Part shown: positions 1 through 11,118 of the stretch, piece by piece
How the letters are laid out: every line of letters starts with the position of its first letter
How positions within the stretch are numbered: position 1 is the stretch's first letter
NCBI GenBank assembly: GCA_964016985.1
Contig: OZ024825.1
Location: 35,742,057 to 35,806,056, forward strand
Reading direction: 5' to 3'
Origin: Anodontia alba
Lineage: Eukaryota > Mollusca > Bivalvia > Lucinida > Lucinidae
DNA: 64,000 bases
The notes under the pieces: generated by a model
What the model saw: the letters and a program-made list of their open reading frames with translations, nothing else
Told to the model about the DNA's origin: nothing
The model's database searches: none
Position numbers and translations under genes: made by a program

Positions 1-60
1 TGATTGCAGAGAAAAATCATTTAAGGATTTGGATATGCTTGGTATATTTTCTGTCATTGT

Positions 61-330
61 TTACAAGGGAGATGACTTTTGTGACTTCCTGTTTGCTTTC
101 CCACACACCAAGTTCCTACTGAAAAGGGGACTGCTCTAAAAGGAAAGAATTTGCTCCCCCTGAGAGCAAATTCTTTCTTAGTAGATCCTTTTTCAAAAAG
201 AATGCAAAACTATTTTGACAGAGTTGCCTATGCTGAAACAGTATCTTCCCCTAAAATAAACTTAACATTAAGACACTCCTACTGATGTCATTAAGTTCTA
301 TTAATTCTAAGTAACTTCTTTCTATTATTT
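61..330. mobile_element. Foldback MITE, family J
   Basis: The inner hairpin pairs AAAGGAAAGAATTTGCTCCC with its complement. The left arm (gacttttgtgacttcctg, tttgctttcccacacacc) is the reverse complement of the copy at 12.9-13.1 kb. It lies in the intron just upstream of NIPAL exon a. Confidence 0.6.
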
Positions 331-334
331 TCAG

Positions 335-423
335 ATACCTCAATCAAGCGATGAAGAATTTTGACTCAACTATTGTAGTCCCTACTAATTTTGTTTTCTT
401 TACAATAAGTGCAATTGTAGCAG
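335..423 (+). CDS. NIPAL: NIPAL exon a
   Basis: The acceptor is ttttcag|a and the donor cag|gtaag. The exon starts on the third base of a codon and ends with one base of the next. It encodes YLNQA through SAIVA, which is the penultimate membrane segment. Confidence 0.85.
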
Positions 424-3400
424 GTAAGACCATTTCATCTTGTAAAAACAGGCTTTAGCACATATTGGAAAAACATCGGAAAACTGAAGGCCGAGATCAC
501 CTTGTGCCTCTTTCCAGACAGACTAGAGGCTTTGCTTTTTACCAGCAGATTCAATAGTACCTACAGTATAATTCATCATTTTTGCGGATATGCATTTCAC
601 ATTCTTGTTTCCTTGTTTCAAAATTATATGTTTGTCAATAAAAATTGCGCTGCTTAACTCTTTCACTGCCACAGGCGATAATAATAGGCTTTTGCAAACA
701 GCTTAGATCCAGATGAGATGGCTCAGTGAGCCATCTCATCTGTATCTACGGTGTTTGACATTCTGTCTTTCAACTTTACGTATAAACATCTTTCCAAACG
801 ATTGTTTGTTAAAATAAAAAAGCAGACGACAAATGTCATTGAAATTTGGTGATGAAAGAGTTAAAAGAAAAGAAAAAAATCTTTTGAATGTACCTTTGTT
901 TCTTCATACATTTCTTGCAAGGGTCAGGAAATTGCAAAGGTAGTTTTAGGTACTTTTATAATGTACAGATTTTTAAAATAGTTTTATTTTTAAATCTTGT
1001 ACTTGCAACATATTTGAGAGTATATAAATCTATATTTTTTCAGTGACCCTAACTGAACATCAATACATTGCAAACATTTGTTTTGTTTAATTCCAAGTAA
1101 TTCTGACAGTAAGGTATTTATTGCATTTAAAGAAGTGAAAGGACATTTGTTATATTATATTTACGGTAAATGCCTTAAAATTTCAAACCTTCTATTTTAT
1201 ATATTTTTGGCCAAAATTTTGCGTTTTATGAAGTTGTCACTTAAGATACTAAGTGGAATGGCAAACAGTGTAGACCCTGACCAGACTGCTCCTTCAGGAT
1301 CAGCTGATCTTTGCCATTTTGTCAGACACTTTGGTGCACGAAAGTTAAGGATATTTTACCTTTAAATTATTTTCTTACAGGTATAGTATTTTACAAAGAG
1401 TTTTATGGAATGACAGCAATAGAAATATTTATGTTTTTATTTGGGTAAGTAAATTTGAATTCTAACTTAGAAAAAAAAAGGTGATTGTTGAAAGTAATCA
1501 TTCAATGAAAATATTACTGTACTTACCCTTAGTATTTGTACATAGTGACCTGAGAAAACAGTGTTAATCCTTGGAATGAACATTACGGTAGTCATGCAGC
1601 CACCAAATGCATCTGCTGATTTGGCCTTCATGATGCCTATGTTTAATGTAACAGTAATATAGTATTTTCATATACCCACTGTGATGCCTATGTTTAATGT
1701 AACAGTAATATAGTATTTTCATATACCCACTGTGTGCACCGAGGTCTCTGCAACATTCTTTCGTGGAGATTGATCATGAAATATTTTCTACGGTCATTCT
1801 CTCCCTTCCGCTGATTCAAGAAGGGCAGTTGTCAGTTTCTGGCGAAAGAATGTGCACAATACTGGTTAACCACTTAGAGGACTAAGCCTGCCCAGTAAAG
1901 GTGTGGTTAGGTAAACTGACCGCGCTCGACATGACCCCATTGGGTTGACTGGGCCGTAAAACCTCAGCGCAAACACAAAATATACCCACTGTGACCTCTT
2001 TATAAGAGGTTCATTATAAGACAGTTTCAGATATAAGACAGTTAAAAGGTGGATCCCAAAAGTATTGTATCCAAACAAATATGTATACATTATATAGAAA
2101 AATGACCATTTATTGTCATTTTTCTATATAATCTATACATTTTTGTATGGATACAACATAGTCGTTGAGCTAACACATTTTTATACGCCCGTTTGAAAAA
2201 CGGGATGTATTATGTTACGGGGTATGGCGTCCGTCCGTCCGTAAACTTTTTCGTTTCCGGCTAACTCCTCCTACAGTTTACATCCTATCAAGCTGAAACT
2301 TGGTGTATAGTTAGACCATGATGTGGTGCAGCGCATATTGTTTCGAGGTTACAGTCCACCAGATGTTTGCAGAGTTATGCCCCTTAGAAAATTTCTGTAA
2401 ACTTTTCATTTCCGGTTAACTCCTCCTACATTTTAAATCCGATCAAGCTGAAACTTCATATATAGTTAGACCATGATGTGGAGCAGCGCATATTGTTTCG
2501 AGGTTACAGTCCACCAAATATTAGCAGAGTTATGCCCTTTTGAAAATTTTAGTAGACTTTTCGTTTCCGGCTAACTCCTCCTACAGTTTACATCCAATCA
2601 AGCTGAAACTGGATTTGTAGTTAGACCATGATGTGGAGCAGCGCATATTGTTTCAAGGTTACAGTCCACCAAATATTAGCAGAGTTATACCCCTTTGAAA
2701 ATTTCTATTAATTTTCATTTCTGGCTAAATCCTCCTACAGTTTACATCCAGTCAAGCTGAAAATTCATGTACAGTTAGACCATGATGTGGAGCAGCGCAT
2801 ATTGTTTCGAGGTTACAGTCCACCAAATATTAGCAGAGTTATGCCCCTTTGAAAAGTTCAGTAAACATCGTTTCTGGCTAAATCTTCGTACAGTATACAT
2901 CCTATCAAGCTGAAACTTGATTTGTACTTAGACCATGGTGTGGAGCAGAGCATATTGTTTCAAGGTTACAGTCCACCAAATATTAGCAGAGTTAAGCCCC
3001 TTTGAAAATTTCTATTAATTTTTTTGTTTTCGGCTAAATCCTCCTACAGTTTACATCCGATCGAGCTGAAACTTCAGAAATAGTTACACGATGATGTGGA
3101 GCAGCACATATTATTTTGAGGTTACAGTGCACCAAATATTTGCAGATTTATGCCCCTTTGAAAGTTTTTGTAAACTTTTCGCAGCATATTGGTTAGAGGT
3201 AATGGTGTGCAAATTTTAATATATAATAGGTATATTTTTTGCAAATAACTAAAGTTTTGGGCAAGATATTGATTTTTTTTTTTTTTTTTCATTTTTTAAC
3301 ATCTTCTTTTATTATATTTGCAAGGAAAGGTTGTCATTATTAAAATTTTATAAATACATAATTCTTTTTTGAATTTTTTTTTTTTTTTTTGTTTTTAAAT

Positions 3401-6277
3401 ACTCTTCTGATTTGGCTCCCTTGACGGAGCACTGAATTATGCAGGAGCCAGTTTATGTGCTACATCTTATTACTTGCCACGGGCATATAGCGCCCCGCTT
3501 GGCGGAGCTCTTGTTTGTTTTGGATCCCAGCAATAGTTACTAAGAGGTTGTGGTGTATTTTAACCCATTTCAGGTTGGACACCCCCAGAAGAGTAATGGC
3601 AAACAGTGCAGACCCAGATCAAATGCTGCATAATACAGCATCTGATTAGGGTCCATACCATTTGCATAAATACAGGAATTACTTTAAATCATAGCAATAA
3701 AGACTAACCAGACACTGTGCATTTGGAGATCGAATGGCCCAAAGAATTGTGGCAGAAGATGTAAATGGTTTAAGATACATCATTAGGTAGCCAGACAGTC
3801 TTATTATCACAGTGGGGCACTGCATGCTGAATATCAGGTTAGGGGCAGTTAGCAATAGACCTCATCCTCATTTTGTTGGTGAGGTTTTGATTGATTAAAA
3901 CTAGTTTAACCCTTCTCTTGCTGAACACGTCATGCTCTGTCTTAGCAAACAGTGTAGATCCAGATCAGATGGCTTCTGAAGAAGCCAATAGATCTGGATC
4001 TGCACTGTTTGTCATTAAATATGTGAATTTCTATCAAAAACCCAGATCAAGTAATCTGATTGGCTGGAAATTAGAAGTGGGCATGGCATCTTAATTTATT
4101 CAGCAAGGCAAGGGTTAAGCCAATAGTTGTTTCTGGTGACCATTCCAAGGTGGTTCCTCTGTTCCAGTTCTTTACTTATATGTTGGTTATTGCAACTATA
4201 TCATTGTGTCTTATCATTGCTTGTTCCTCATCTCTTCTTTCATTACCTCAAGAAGGCAGTGCTTCATAAATATCTCCTTCCCTGGGTAACTTCATTGATA
4301 TTTTTGATGTTTACATACAGGGTAAGACAATCTGTCTCATGACATGCTTAAATTTTTCATTGCAGGTGTATAATGTCATTTGTTGGTGTATATTTCATCG
4401 TTGCTGGAAAGGGCAGTGTAGAGGTGGTCGTCAAGGCAACCAAAACAGAACCAACACCTGTGACATTAACTACTAATATCTTTCCATGTAAGTACACATT
4501 TTCTTGAGAAAACAAACAAACTAGAAGCATTTCTTTAGCGAATAGCACAGATCAATACAATAAAAATCTAAAAGGTTGCCTTTGGAAACGAAGAACACAC
4601 AAAAGAACAAAAATTGGAAACTCAGTTTTATCAAGTCTCTTCAAGCCTCTTTATACAGTGTCACCTGGATAAATCAAAGTCCAAGGAACCAGACATTTGT
4701 GTTTGAATTATCAAGACTTTGAATAAACGTTATAATGTGTACAACTGTTTCAACTGAGACCAGAATCACTTTAAATGATTGAAAATTTTGAATTATCAGT
4801 GTTTGAATTATCTAGATTCTACTGTAAGTGTGTTCTTGTCAGAGCATTTAAGGGGGATGAATCCAGCTTCAAGGAAAATAACTCTCTGACATGGCATTAT
4901 TTACCTTCTTTCTCATTAGTGTTATACTTTTAACCTCAGGGGATGATGTTGGGTTTAAAGCTAAGATTCTGCCTTTTCATACTCTGCCACTACGTAGTGG
5001 TGGGCTGTTATGGTTTCATGTTGGCTATCCATGTTATCATTTCACATTTTTATTGAGAGATCTTTTAGTGATGGGTGACTGAGGTAAATGGTCTCAGGGT
5101 AAAGCGTGTGGGGGGCAGAGTGGTTAGTGCTCCTGACTTTAGAATAAGAGGTCATGGGTTTGAGTCACCCTTGAGGTGGAATTTAGCTTGTGACCATATG
5201 GTGCTTCATGCCACAGAGCCTTTGATTATAACCCTTCCATCATCACAATGACTTAAATAATGTTGAAAGGGACGTAAAACACCAAATCGTCATGGTCAAA
5301 GGGTAATCCTGAAGTATTTGCTGTCTTCTATCTCATTGTTTAAATATTTGAAGAAATGATATAAAAATCAATGTCCAGTATGTTAATAAGAAACAATCAA
5401 AATAAGTTCAGCTGCATTGATGTAATTTTGAAAGTCTATTCTAGTAAAAAAGTCTTGGGTTGTTTAGGAACTTTCCTAGAGAATGTCTCCTGATAATACT
5501 ATTTGAACTATGATGACCAAAGAAAATACCATATTGTGTACATGCTCAGCAAAACAAAATAGCCAGTACATCTACACAATCCTGTCAGAGTTTACATCAT
5601 GAAAAGGCTGATTTTAGTCATCAGTTTCATACTTCTTATAAAACACTTACTTTGTTTCTCATGACTTGTGTACAGTTAAACCTGTCTTAACCTTTACCAT
5701 TCTCAGGCTTAATTCAGCAAATGACACTTTGATGATATTTTTCTTGTTTTCCCAGAAAATAGGTTTGACATTTCATGCAAATTGTCTCCAGTGGAGACAG
5801 TTTGCATGAAATGTCAAAACCTGTTTTCTGGGAAAAATAAGAAAAATATTACAATATGTCGTCTGCTGAAAATTTTCCCCAGAGTGTGAAGCAGTCAAGA
5901 AAACCTCTAATAAGCAATCACCTGTTTTCAAAGGCCACTTTTTCATATCCCTTGAATTTGAAAGATAGAAATTTACCTGTATTAAGCAAGCATCTGTCTT
6001 CAACAAGCAATTTGTAGCTCTCCTATAGGTGTTTGCTTAAAAGAGGCTACACTGTATTGCTGGTACATGATTGTCTTTTCCAGCCTGGTTGTTAGCTACA
6101 GTAAATGTGGGTCAAGTACAGCCTTCAGGTCATGTAAGTCATCTTATTGAAGGTGACAGTTCACAAAGACGTGGATTAATACAAGATCATGAGACATCAT
6201 CTTCCCAGGATACCCTATATAGTACGGCAGAATCTCACACTAGTCCAGGTCACAAGAAATATGGAACCAGTGATTGA
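335..6277 (+). CDS. NIPAL: NIPA-like magnesium transporter (NIPAL2/3 type), 3' part of gene, four exons
   Basis: Four exons (335-423, 1381-1444, 4366-4487, 6084-6277) join in phase with AG and GT borders to give the last 155 residues of a membrane protein; the 5' exons lie before the window. The part begins YLNQAMKNFDSTIVVPTNF, and a later stretch reads EIFMFLFGCIMSFVGVYFI. As I recall it, this fits the final two membrane segments of NIPAL3/NIPAL2, including the FLNQA and MFxLGC positions. Two hydrophobic segments are visible, followed by a soluble Ser/Thr/Gln-rich tail ending KKYGTSD. The family transports Mg2+ and related divalent cations in plasma or endosomal membranes. Introns are packed with repeats. 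The choice between NIPAL2 and NIPAL3 is not resolved. No clear AATAAA was seen just after the stop. Confidence 0.85.
654..864. mobile_element. TTAA-flanked foldback MITE, family G
   Basis: TTAACTCTTTCACTGCC at the left is matched by GATGAAAGAGTTAA at the right. The central hairpin is AGATGAGATGGCTC/GAGCCATCTCATCT. A TTAA target and TIR starting with C suggest a piggyBac-like origin, which is inference. Confidence 0.65.
1161..1350. mobile_element. Foldback MITE, family E (decayed)
   Basis: It contains GGCAAACAGTGTAGACCCTG and the ACGGTAAATGCCTTAAAATT arm also found at 62.4-62.6 kb. It lies directly upstream of NIPAL exon b. Confidence 0.5.
1381..1444 (+). CDS. NIPAL: NIPAL exon b
   Basis: The acceptor is cttacag|gt and the donor gg|gtaagt. 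It encodes GIVFYKEFYGMTAIEIFMFL and keeps the frame of the previous exon. A MITE ends about 25-40 bp upstream. Confidence 0.85.
1630..1732. repeat. 51-bp exact tandem duplication
   Basis: The 51-bp unit beginning GATGCCTATGTTTAATGTAA occurs twice head to tail. A diverged reverse-complement copy of this flank exists at 12.72-12.80 kb, so it belongs to a larger dispersed repeat. Confidence 0.8.
1733..1979 (+). mobile_element. tRNA-derived SINE (family S1), 5'-truncated
   Basis: It shares the body GAGATTGATCATGAAATATT, GAAGGGCAGTTGTCAGTTTC and tail GGGCCGTAAAACCTCA with copies at 30.9, 37.4 and 39.6 kb, but lacks the tRNA head. It is flanked by the direct repeat ATATACCCACTGTG (ends about 1732 and 1995). 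Confidence 0.75.
2183..3514 (+). mobile_element. Helentron-associated 'pearl'-like element with tandem core (H1)
   Basis: It starts with the hairpin CGCCCGTTTGAAAAACGGG, then GTCCGTCCGTCCG, a tandem core, and ends GGCGGAGCTCTTGTT after a short hairpin. It lies between T-rich sequence inside a family A MITE, as expected for T^T insertion. This matches non-autonomous Helentron-derived (HINE) and bivalve pearl elements; no Rep/helicase ORF is present. Confidence 0.65.
2250..3180 (+). repeat. ~155-bp tandem repeat, about six units
   Basis: Units contain CGGCTAACTCCTCCTACAG, ATCAAGCTGAAACTT, TAGACCATGATGTGGAGCAG and ACAGTCCACCAAATATTAGC. They form the core of element H1 and are diverged by point changes. 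Confidence 0.85.
3560..3660. mobile_element. TTAA MITE family F, half copy
   Basis: TTAACCCATTTCAGG is followed by GGCAAACAGTGCAGACCCAG and a short hairpin to GCATCTGATTAGGG. The right arm was not found. Confidence 0.5.
3906..4118. mobile_element. TTAA-flanked foldback MITE, family B copy 1
   Basis: TTAA|CCCTTCTCTTGCTGAA pairs with TTCAGCAAGGCAAGGG|TTAA. The central hairpin is CAGATGGCTTC/GAAGCCAATAG with AACAGTGTAGATCCAGATC arms. The CCC terminus and TTAA duplication are piggyBac-like. Confidence 0.75.
4366..4487 (+). CDS. NIPAL: NIPAL exon c
   Basis: The acceptor is ttgcag|g and the donor ccat|gtaagt. It encodes CIMSFVGVYFIVAGKGSVEV and on to TTNIFP, the last membrane segment and the start of the soluble tail. 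Confidence 0.85.
5103..5290 (+). mobile_element. tRNA-derived SINE (family S2)
   Basis: The A box region is GGCAGAGTGGTTAGTG and the B box GGGTTTGAGTCACCC. The tail is GTTGAAAGGGACGTAAAAC. Imperfect flanking direct repeats (ATGGTCTCAGGGTAA / ATGGTCAAAGGGTAA) bracket it. Confidence 0.7.
5687..5895. mobile_element. TTAA foldback MITE, family D copy 1
   Basis: TTAACCTTTACCATTCTCAG at the left; the central hairpin is TTGACATTTCATGCAAATTG against its complement, almost perfect. The right end is CCAGAGTGTGAAGCA. Confidence 0.65.
6084..6277 (+). CDS. NIPAL: NIPAL terminal exon
   Basis: The acceptor is cttttccag|cc. It encodes the hydrophilic C-terminal tail (SWLLATVNVGQVQPSG to KKYGTSD) and ends in TGA at 6275-6277. 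The tail shows no recognised domain. Confidence 0.8.
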
Positions 6278-7015
6278 CCTTGAATTGTTATAATTAACCT
6301 TAAACATGCAAATTTGAAGTATCAGCAGATAACATTTTAAAACAATTTATCCTATTGACCCTATGTATTTTCGATAGACCTGTCTGAACAAATAGTGCGG
6401 ACCTGATTGAATATCCAGTTATGCTGCACTTGTTAGATGCATCACCAAGTAGTTATTTAGGGATGTTCAAACTTTAAGGTATGTAAGAGGGTAAATGCAT
6501 AATGCATTTACCTTAACTATTTAGATACCTTCATTCCTAAAACAAAACAAACAAACAAAAAAAAAACAAAAAAACTATGATAGGGCAGCAGTTGTCGCAT
6601 CCGCTTATTCCTATCAGGACCAACAGTTTGCTTGACAGCGTTAACAGGACTTAGAAATGTTTTTATGTGCAGCCTGATTTAGGCCATCGTTTCTTGCCCA
6701 AGAAGTAACCATTTTTGCGTTTCCTGAGTCTACCGGAAAATCCCAGTGTTCTGACTAGTAAAAAGCGCACCTTATTGCAAATGCGAAAATTGCTGATCCA
6801 GACAAGTCGGCGCAGTCCGATAAGGGTCTAGTTTATTTATAATGCATACTTACAAGGACAGGTATTCTTTATGCAAGATGTTAGCAGTTTTATTATTTTG
6901 AAAAGCCTGCGCAGCCGATCGGGTTGTGAATAATTCTTGTAAGATCCCTTTTTCTTTTGCGGACACCAGATTTTTGCTCACGGGTAATCTCTGTGAAACA
7001 TACTTGTTGACCTTG

Positions 7016-7222
7016 TTAACCTTTACCGAGTCAGCAGACAACGAACTGATAACATTTTTCTTGTATTTTTTTTTCAGTGTACACGATTTGACATTTCAAG
7101 CAATTTGTCTCCCGAGGAGACTATTTGCAAGAACAGTCGGCTGCTATTTTCTAGGACAAAAAATAGAAAACTGTCATCAGTTTGTCGTTTGCTAAATTTG
7201 CCCATAGCATGGTAAGAACTAA
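7016..7222. mobile_element. TTAA foldback MITE, family D copy 2
   Basis: TTAACCTTTACCGAGTCAGC at the left, a core TTGACATTTCAAGCAATTTG, and a decayed right arm ending CATAGCATGGTAAG. Confidence 0.55.
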
Positions 7223-7273
7223 CATGCTTAAAATAGCACCTGCAGTCAGCTGGAGAAACCGTGTTAACACAGA

Positions 7274-7505
7274 TTAACCCTTAAAGCGCCATTCACAAAT
7301 GCAGCAAAAAAAAAAAAAAAAAAACTTTTTTAATTTATTTCTATTTATTTATTTTTTTTTTTTTTTTCGGAGAATAAAGTCTTGACATTTCAGGTGAATC
7401 ATCTCCTAAGCAGATGCTTCACATGAAATTTCAAGACTTATTTTCTCTGAAAAATAAATAATAATAAACAACAACAAAAATTTTGCTTGGCGCTTTATGG
7501 GTTAA
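7274..7505. mobile_element. TTAA foldback MITE, family C copy 1
   Basis: TTAACCCTTAAAGCGCCATT pairs with TTGGCGCTTTATGGGTTAA. The central stem is CTTGACATTTCAGGTGAATC with its complement. Confidence 0.7.
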
Positions 7506-7540
7506 TATACAATCTAGCGCTGCCTTCTGTACAGTTTTAA

Positions 7541-7827
7541 TTAATCCAAATAGCGCCAATCACAACTGCAGCAAAAAAAAAACAAAAAAAACTTAACTTG
7601 TATTTTTTTTTTTTTTTTCGGAGATTTTATGTCTTGACATTTCAGGTGAATCATCTGCAGCAGATACATTTTGAGTTTTTCTTATTTTTCAGATAAACAA
7701 GTTGACATTTCATGTGAAATGTCCGCCCAGCAGATGCTTCACATGAAGTGTCAAGAAAAATAATAATAAAGAATAAAAAATTCAAAATGTTGTCTGGTAC
7801 AAATTTTGCTTGGCGCTTTAAAGATTA
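7541..7827. mobile_element. TTAA foldback MITE, family C copy 2
   Basis: It starts AGCGCCAATCACAACTGCAG after TTAATCC and ends TTGGCGCTTTAAAG. The inner hairpin is duplicated within the copy: two ACATTTCA(G/T)GTGAA stretches about 65 bp apart. Confidence 0.65.
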
Positions 7828-7859
7828 TTTTCCATTCTACCGCATGCATTCTGTACTGT

Positions 7860-8095
7860 TTAAACTAAGTCTTTGAGCGCCAATCACAACTGCAGCAGAA
7901 AAAATTCTATTTATTTATTTTATTTGTTTATTTTACTTTTTTCAGACAATAAAGTCTTGACATTTCATGTGAATCATCTGCGAACGAAATGTCATCACTC
8001 ATTTCTCTTATTTCACTTTTTTTTTAATAAATAAAACAATCAAAACATCGTCTGCTAAAATTTTTGCTTAGCGCTTCAAGGGTTAGTTTAAACTG
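7860..8095. mobile_element. TTAA foldback MITE, family C copy 3
   Basis: GAGCGCCAATCACAACTGCAG at the left (positions 7875 onward) and TTAGCGCTTCAAGGGTTA at the right. The central stem is partly deleted. Confidence 0.6.
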
Positions 8096-8191
8096 GCTGT
8101 CAATCAGCTATAACTGTAAAGGCCCTCGTGTCATGTATGAATGAAATCTGAGCCGAAAACGCTTTGATGTTAACATAGGTTGTGAAGACAT

Positions 8192-8398
8192 TTAACCTTA
8201 AAAGTGCCAAGCAAAATTTGTGGTATTTATTTTTTCTGTTTTCAGAGAAAACGTCTTGTCATATCATGTGAATTGTCTACCAATATTGTCTACCAAGTAG
8301 ACAATTCACATGAAATGTCAGGGCTTAATTTCTCTGACAAATAAGAAAAAGTAAAAAATGTTGTTTGCTGCAGTTGTGACTGGCGGTTTAAGGGTTAA
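8192..8398. mobile_element. TTAA foldback MITE, family C copy 4 (reversed)
   Basis: It starts TTAACCTTAAAAGTGCCAAG and ends GACTGGCGGTTTAAGGGTTAA, the opposite orientation to copies 1-3. The inner stem GTAGACAATTCACATGAAAT is nearly perfect. Confidence 0.65.
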
Positions 8399-8399
8399 C

Positions 8400-9540
8400 G
8401 GAGATACAGATAAGTTGGTCTGGATCTTCCTTTTTCATATTTGCGATAAGGTATTTTTTTGACCTGTCGGAACAGAAATATTGTAAGCCTGTCAGTAGGA
8501 CGCTGCATGGGATTCATGCAGAGGTAGACTCATGATCCGCAAAATAGTAACTTACTTTTTGGGCAAGATACAATGACCTGGACCAGCCTGTGCATTGACT
8601 GTTTGAAATGACGCTCTGTTTCTAGGCCCTGCAAACTCTGTCAAGCTAACAGAGTAGGTCCTGATCGGAATAAGCCGATGTGACACCCTGCCCTATTTTT
8701 GGCTTTTTTTTTTTTTTTTTTTTTACAATCGGTAAGATACCTTTTTTGGTTTCAGTATTTAATGACCACCTGCAGAATAGCAACGAGGAAAATTGTACCT
8801 TATAACCATTGCAAAATACAGAGACCCAGAAGAGTCTGCGCTTAAAAAAAACGAATTCTGATTTGTTTTTAGGCTCTTCAGAATCAGCTTTACAAATTAC
8901 ATAAATTTTCAACTGCCTGCAAGAATGCGTTGACCCGAGGTTTTCGGTCACTATTTTGATCAGTCACATAAGCGGCGAGGTACTTTTGTTGGTGACTGCT
9001 TTCTTTGTTCAATTAAGTTTATTTTTTTTGTGTAACAATTCATGCGTATCATTTTTTTTTCATCGGATTGCACACGGAAATTCGAGGTACGTAATGTTCA
9101 TCAACGAACTATACATATACAGTTTGTGAATCGTACTTCACGTGTTCGAACTATTTAAAAATGAGTTTGACAAAAATACGTGACTGTTCGGACTAAAAGA
9201 GCAATTTTCGGGAGATGATTTCAAAACAGTAAGGGGTGTTCGAATTATTCGTGAGTTCGAACTAATAGGAAATCTACCGTATTTGGATACCTTCATTCCT
9301 TACCTTGCATACCTTAAAATTTCTTTTCTCAGAACTGAAAATTTATTTTTTTTAAGGACTGAACATTCATTTTTCTCAGCATGCATATTGTCTCCTGTGA
9401 ATGTTTATTTGAAATGTCAAGCCTTATTTTCCTGCAAAAGAAAAAAAAAAAGGAAAAGAATCCTTTTTGTCAATGTATGACAGTTAAATCCTTTTTTTTT
9501 TCTGGGAAAAAGAAGGAAACTATTTTAAAATGCCATCTGC
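8400..9540. other. Stretch without a recognised gene
   Basis: I see no conserved coding exon. There are poly-T runs, and at about 9100-9270 a decayed TTCGAACTATT / GAGTTCGAACTAATAG pair resembling ends of a pogo-like element. Confidence 0.3.
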
Positions 9541-9779
9541 TGGTATTTAAATATAGTTTATTAATGGGGATTCAGTATAAATTAGCTAGGAGGGATCCAG
9601 GCTGGGTAGAAAATAGCAGGGTGCTAGCAGTATATTTCTTTTCTTTGTCCTTGTGCGTTCTTCGGTGTAATAACTGATACTTGTATTTTATTTGGTTGTT
9701 GCTGGAGAACCAGATTATTCCTATCAGAAATAGTTTTACTTTGTTTTCAACATCTTTTAGAAAATTGCTTGTTTTGCTT

Positions 9780-10007
9780 TTAACCCATTGTAGTCGGGAA
9801 ATCCGTAAAAGGGTAACTGGCAAACAGTGCAGACCCAGATTAGACGCCGCAGAATGCAGCGTCTGATCAGGATCTCCACTGTTTGCAAAAAGTTTAGCCA
9901 TTTTTCTCTAGGAATATGTAAATCTCCTAGCAGGGTGTACCTAAAATTGAAATTGGATTCTTTCAATATATAGTGTGGGAGAATCTATTCAGTCTACAAT
10001 GGGTTAA
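9780..10007. mobile_element. TTAA-flanked foldback MITE, family F copy 1
   Basis: TTAACCCATTGTAGTCGGG pairs with GTCTACAATGGGTTAA. The core is GGCAAACAGTGCAGACCCAG with a hairpin over GACGCCGC/GCAGCGTC. The termini differ from families B and E although the core is shared. Confidence 0.7.
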
Positions 10008-10704
10008 ATAGCACTTTACTCAGGAGAAGCAAATTTGCAATCTTTTGGTATGATTTAACTACCTATGCACCAAAGGCTTTATTCTATTTCCTCTTTGTTT
10101 GTTTAAAAATAGACTTTTTTGTTTTTCAGGGTTTTTTTTTTCCAAAGTAACACTGGCAGCAAAATATGCAAAAATGATAGGGAAGGTAGATTGGAGGCAG
10201 GTTTTCAACAAGTTCTGCATTTCTGTGAAATTTTCACAGTTTTGTTAAGAAATATCAGTATTAAAAATTTGTGATAGAGAGCAAGAAAAAAAGAAAGAAA
10301 TGTTATACAAGAATTTAAAAAAAAAACAACAACAAAAAACAAAACGGAACAAAAAAAACAAACAAAAAAACATATTACAATGAAATTGCATAGGTCAGAC
10401 CAGTTTTTGTCTGTAAATATAATTTATGGATAAATATATGAGAACTAAGCAAAGAAAAAGAAAAGACAAATGGTTTCTGATAATTTTCATCCCATTCATA
10501 TATTCATATTTATTTTTACTTGTTTGTTTACTATGTTCTTGAAAATTAGAAAATTTTGATTTTTAGTGGATTAAGTATATATGGATCCCATTGGCTGTAA
10601 CTAGCTTAAATTAGTATTTATTACACATGTAGTTCTTATCTAACTCTTTTAGTCTTCAGTACCTATTAAATCCTGTTTGTGATGGTGTCGTCTGTGATAA
10701 GTAT

Positions 10705-10840
10705 GATTACCATGTACAATTTACCCTAAATATTCAGAAAGACAGGCCTCAGCAAACAGTGTAGACCCAAAACTGCAGGAGAGGTTTGATTAGGGTCTAC
10801 ACTACTTGCCATTTCATCATATACTTTGGGAAAAAAGAAA
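10705..10840. mobile_element. Foldback MITE, family E copy
   Basis: It contains ATTTACCCTAAATATTCAG, GCAAACAGTGTAGACCCA and AGGGTCTACACTACTTGCC. Confidence 0.55.
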
Positions 10841-11118
10841 CGCAAGTTCAAATTTTTAAATACTGAAAGTTTGTTTGTGAACAAATTGATCTGGTTTTCT
10901 GTATTTGGTGACATTAGTGTACTTCCCCGTGTATGGATCACACAAAATCACTGAAGCTTGAACACAGGCTACACAATATCGTTGTACCTGAATTTCATTA
11001 TATCCGTGCTGCACAGGTAATGTCGCGGGGTAGAGACTTTAACACATTACCAAATCAAACTTTCGTTCCATTTGTACCGGTTGCACAAAACGTTTGTTGT
11101 TTGAGTTTGTTGAGAGAA

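Larger units (their letters stand above)
1985..3572. mobile_element. Palindromic MITE family A, split by a Helentron-like insertion
   Basis: The left arm (ACCTCTTTATAAGAGG) and central hairpin (AAAATGACCATTTATTGTCA) run to about 2182. The right arm resumes at about 3515 (TTTTGGATCCCAGCAATAG, AAGAGGTTGTGGTGTAT). Intact copies at 12.5, 13.5, 28.3 and 34.7 kb show the unsplit structure. Confidence 0.7.

Noticed and set aside
5097..5290. Bacterial-type features (ribosome sites, operons, terminators)
   Set aside because: Introns, SINEs and LINEs show this is animal nuclear DNA; hairpins here are MITE centres, not terminators.
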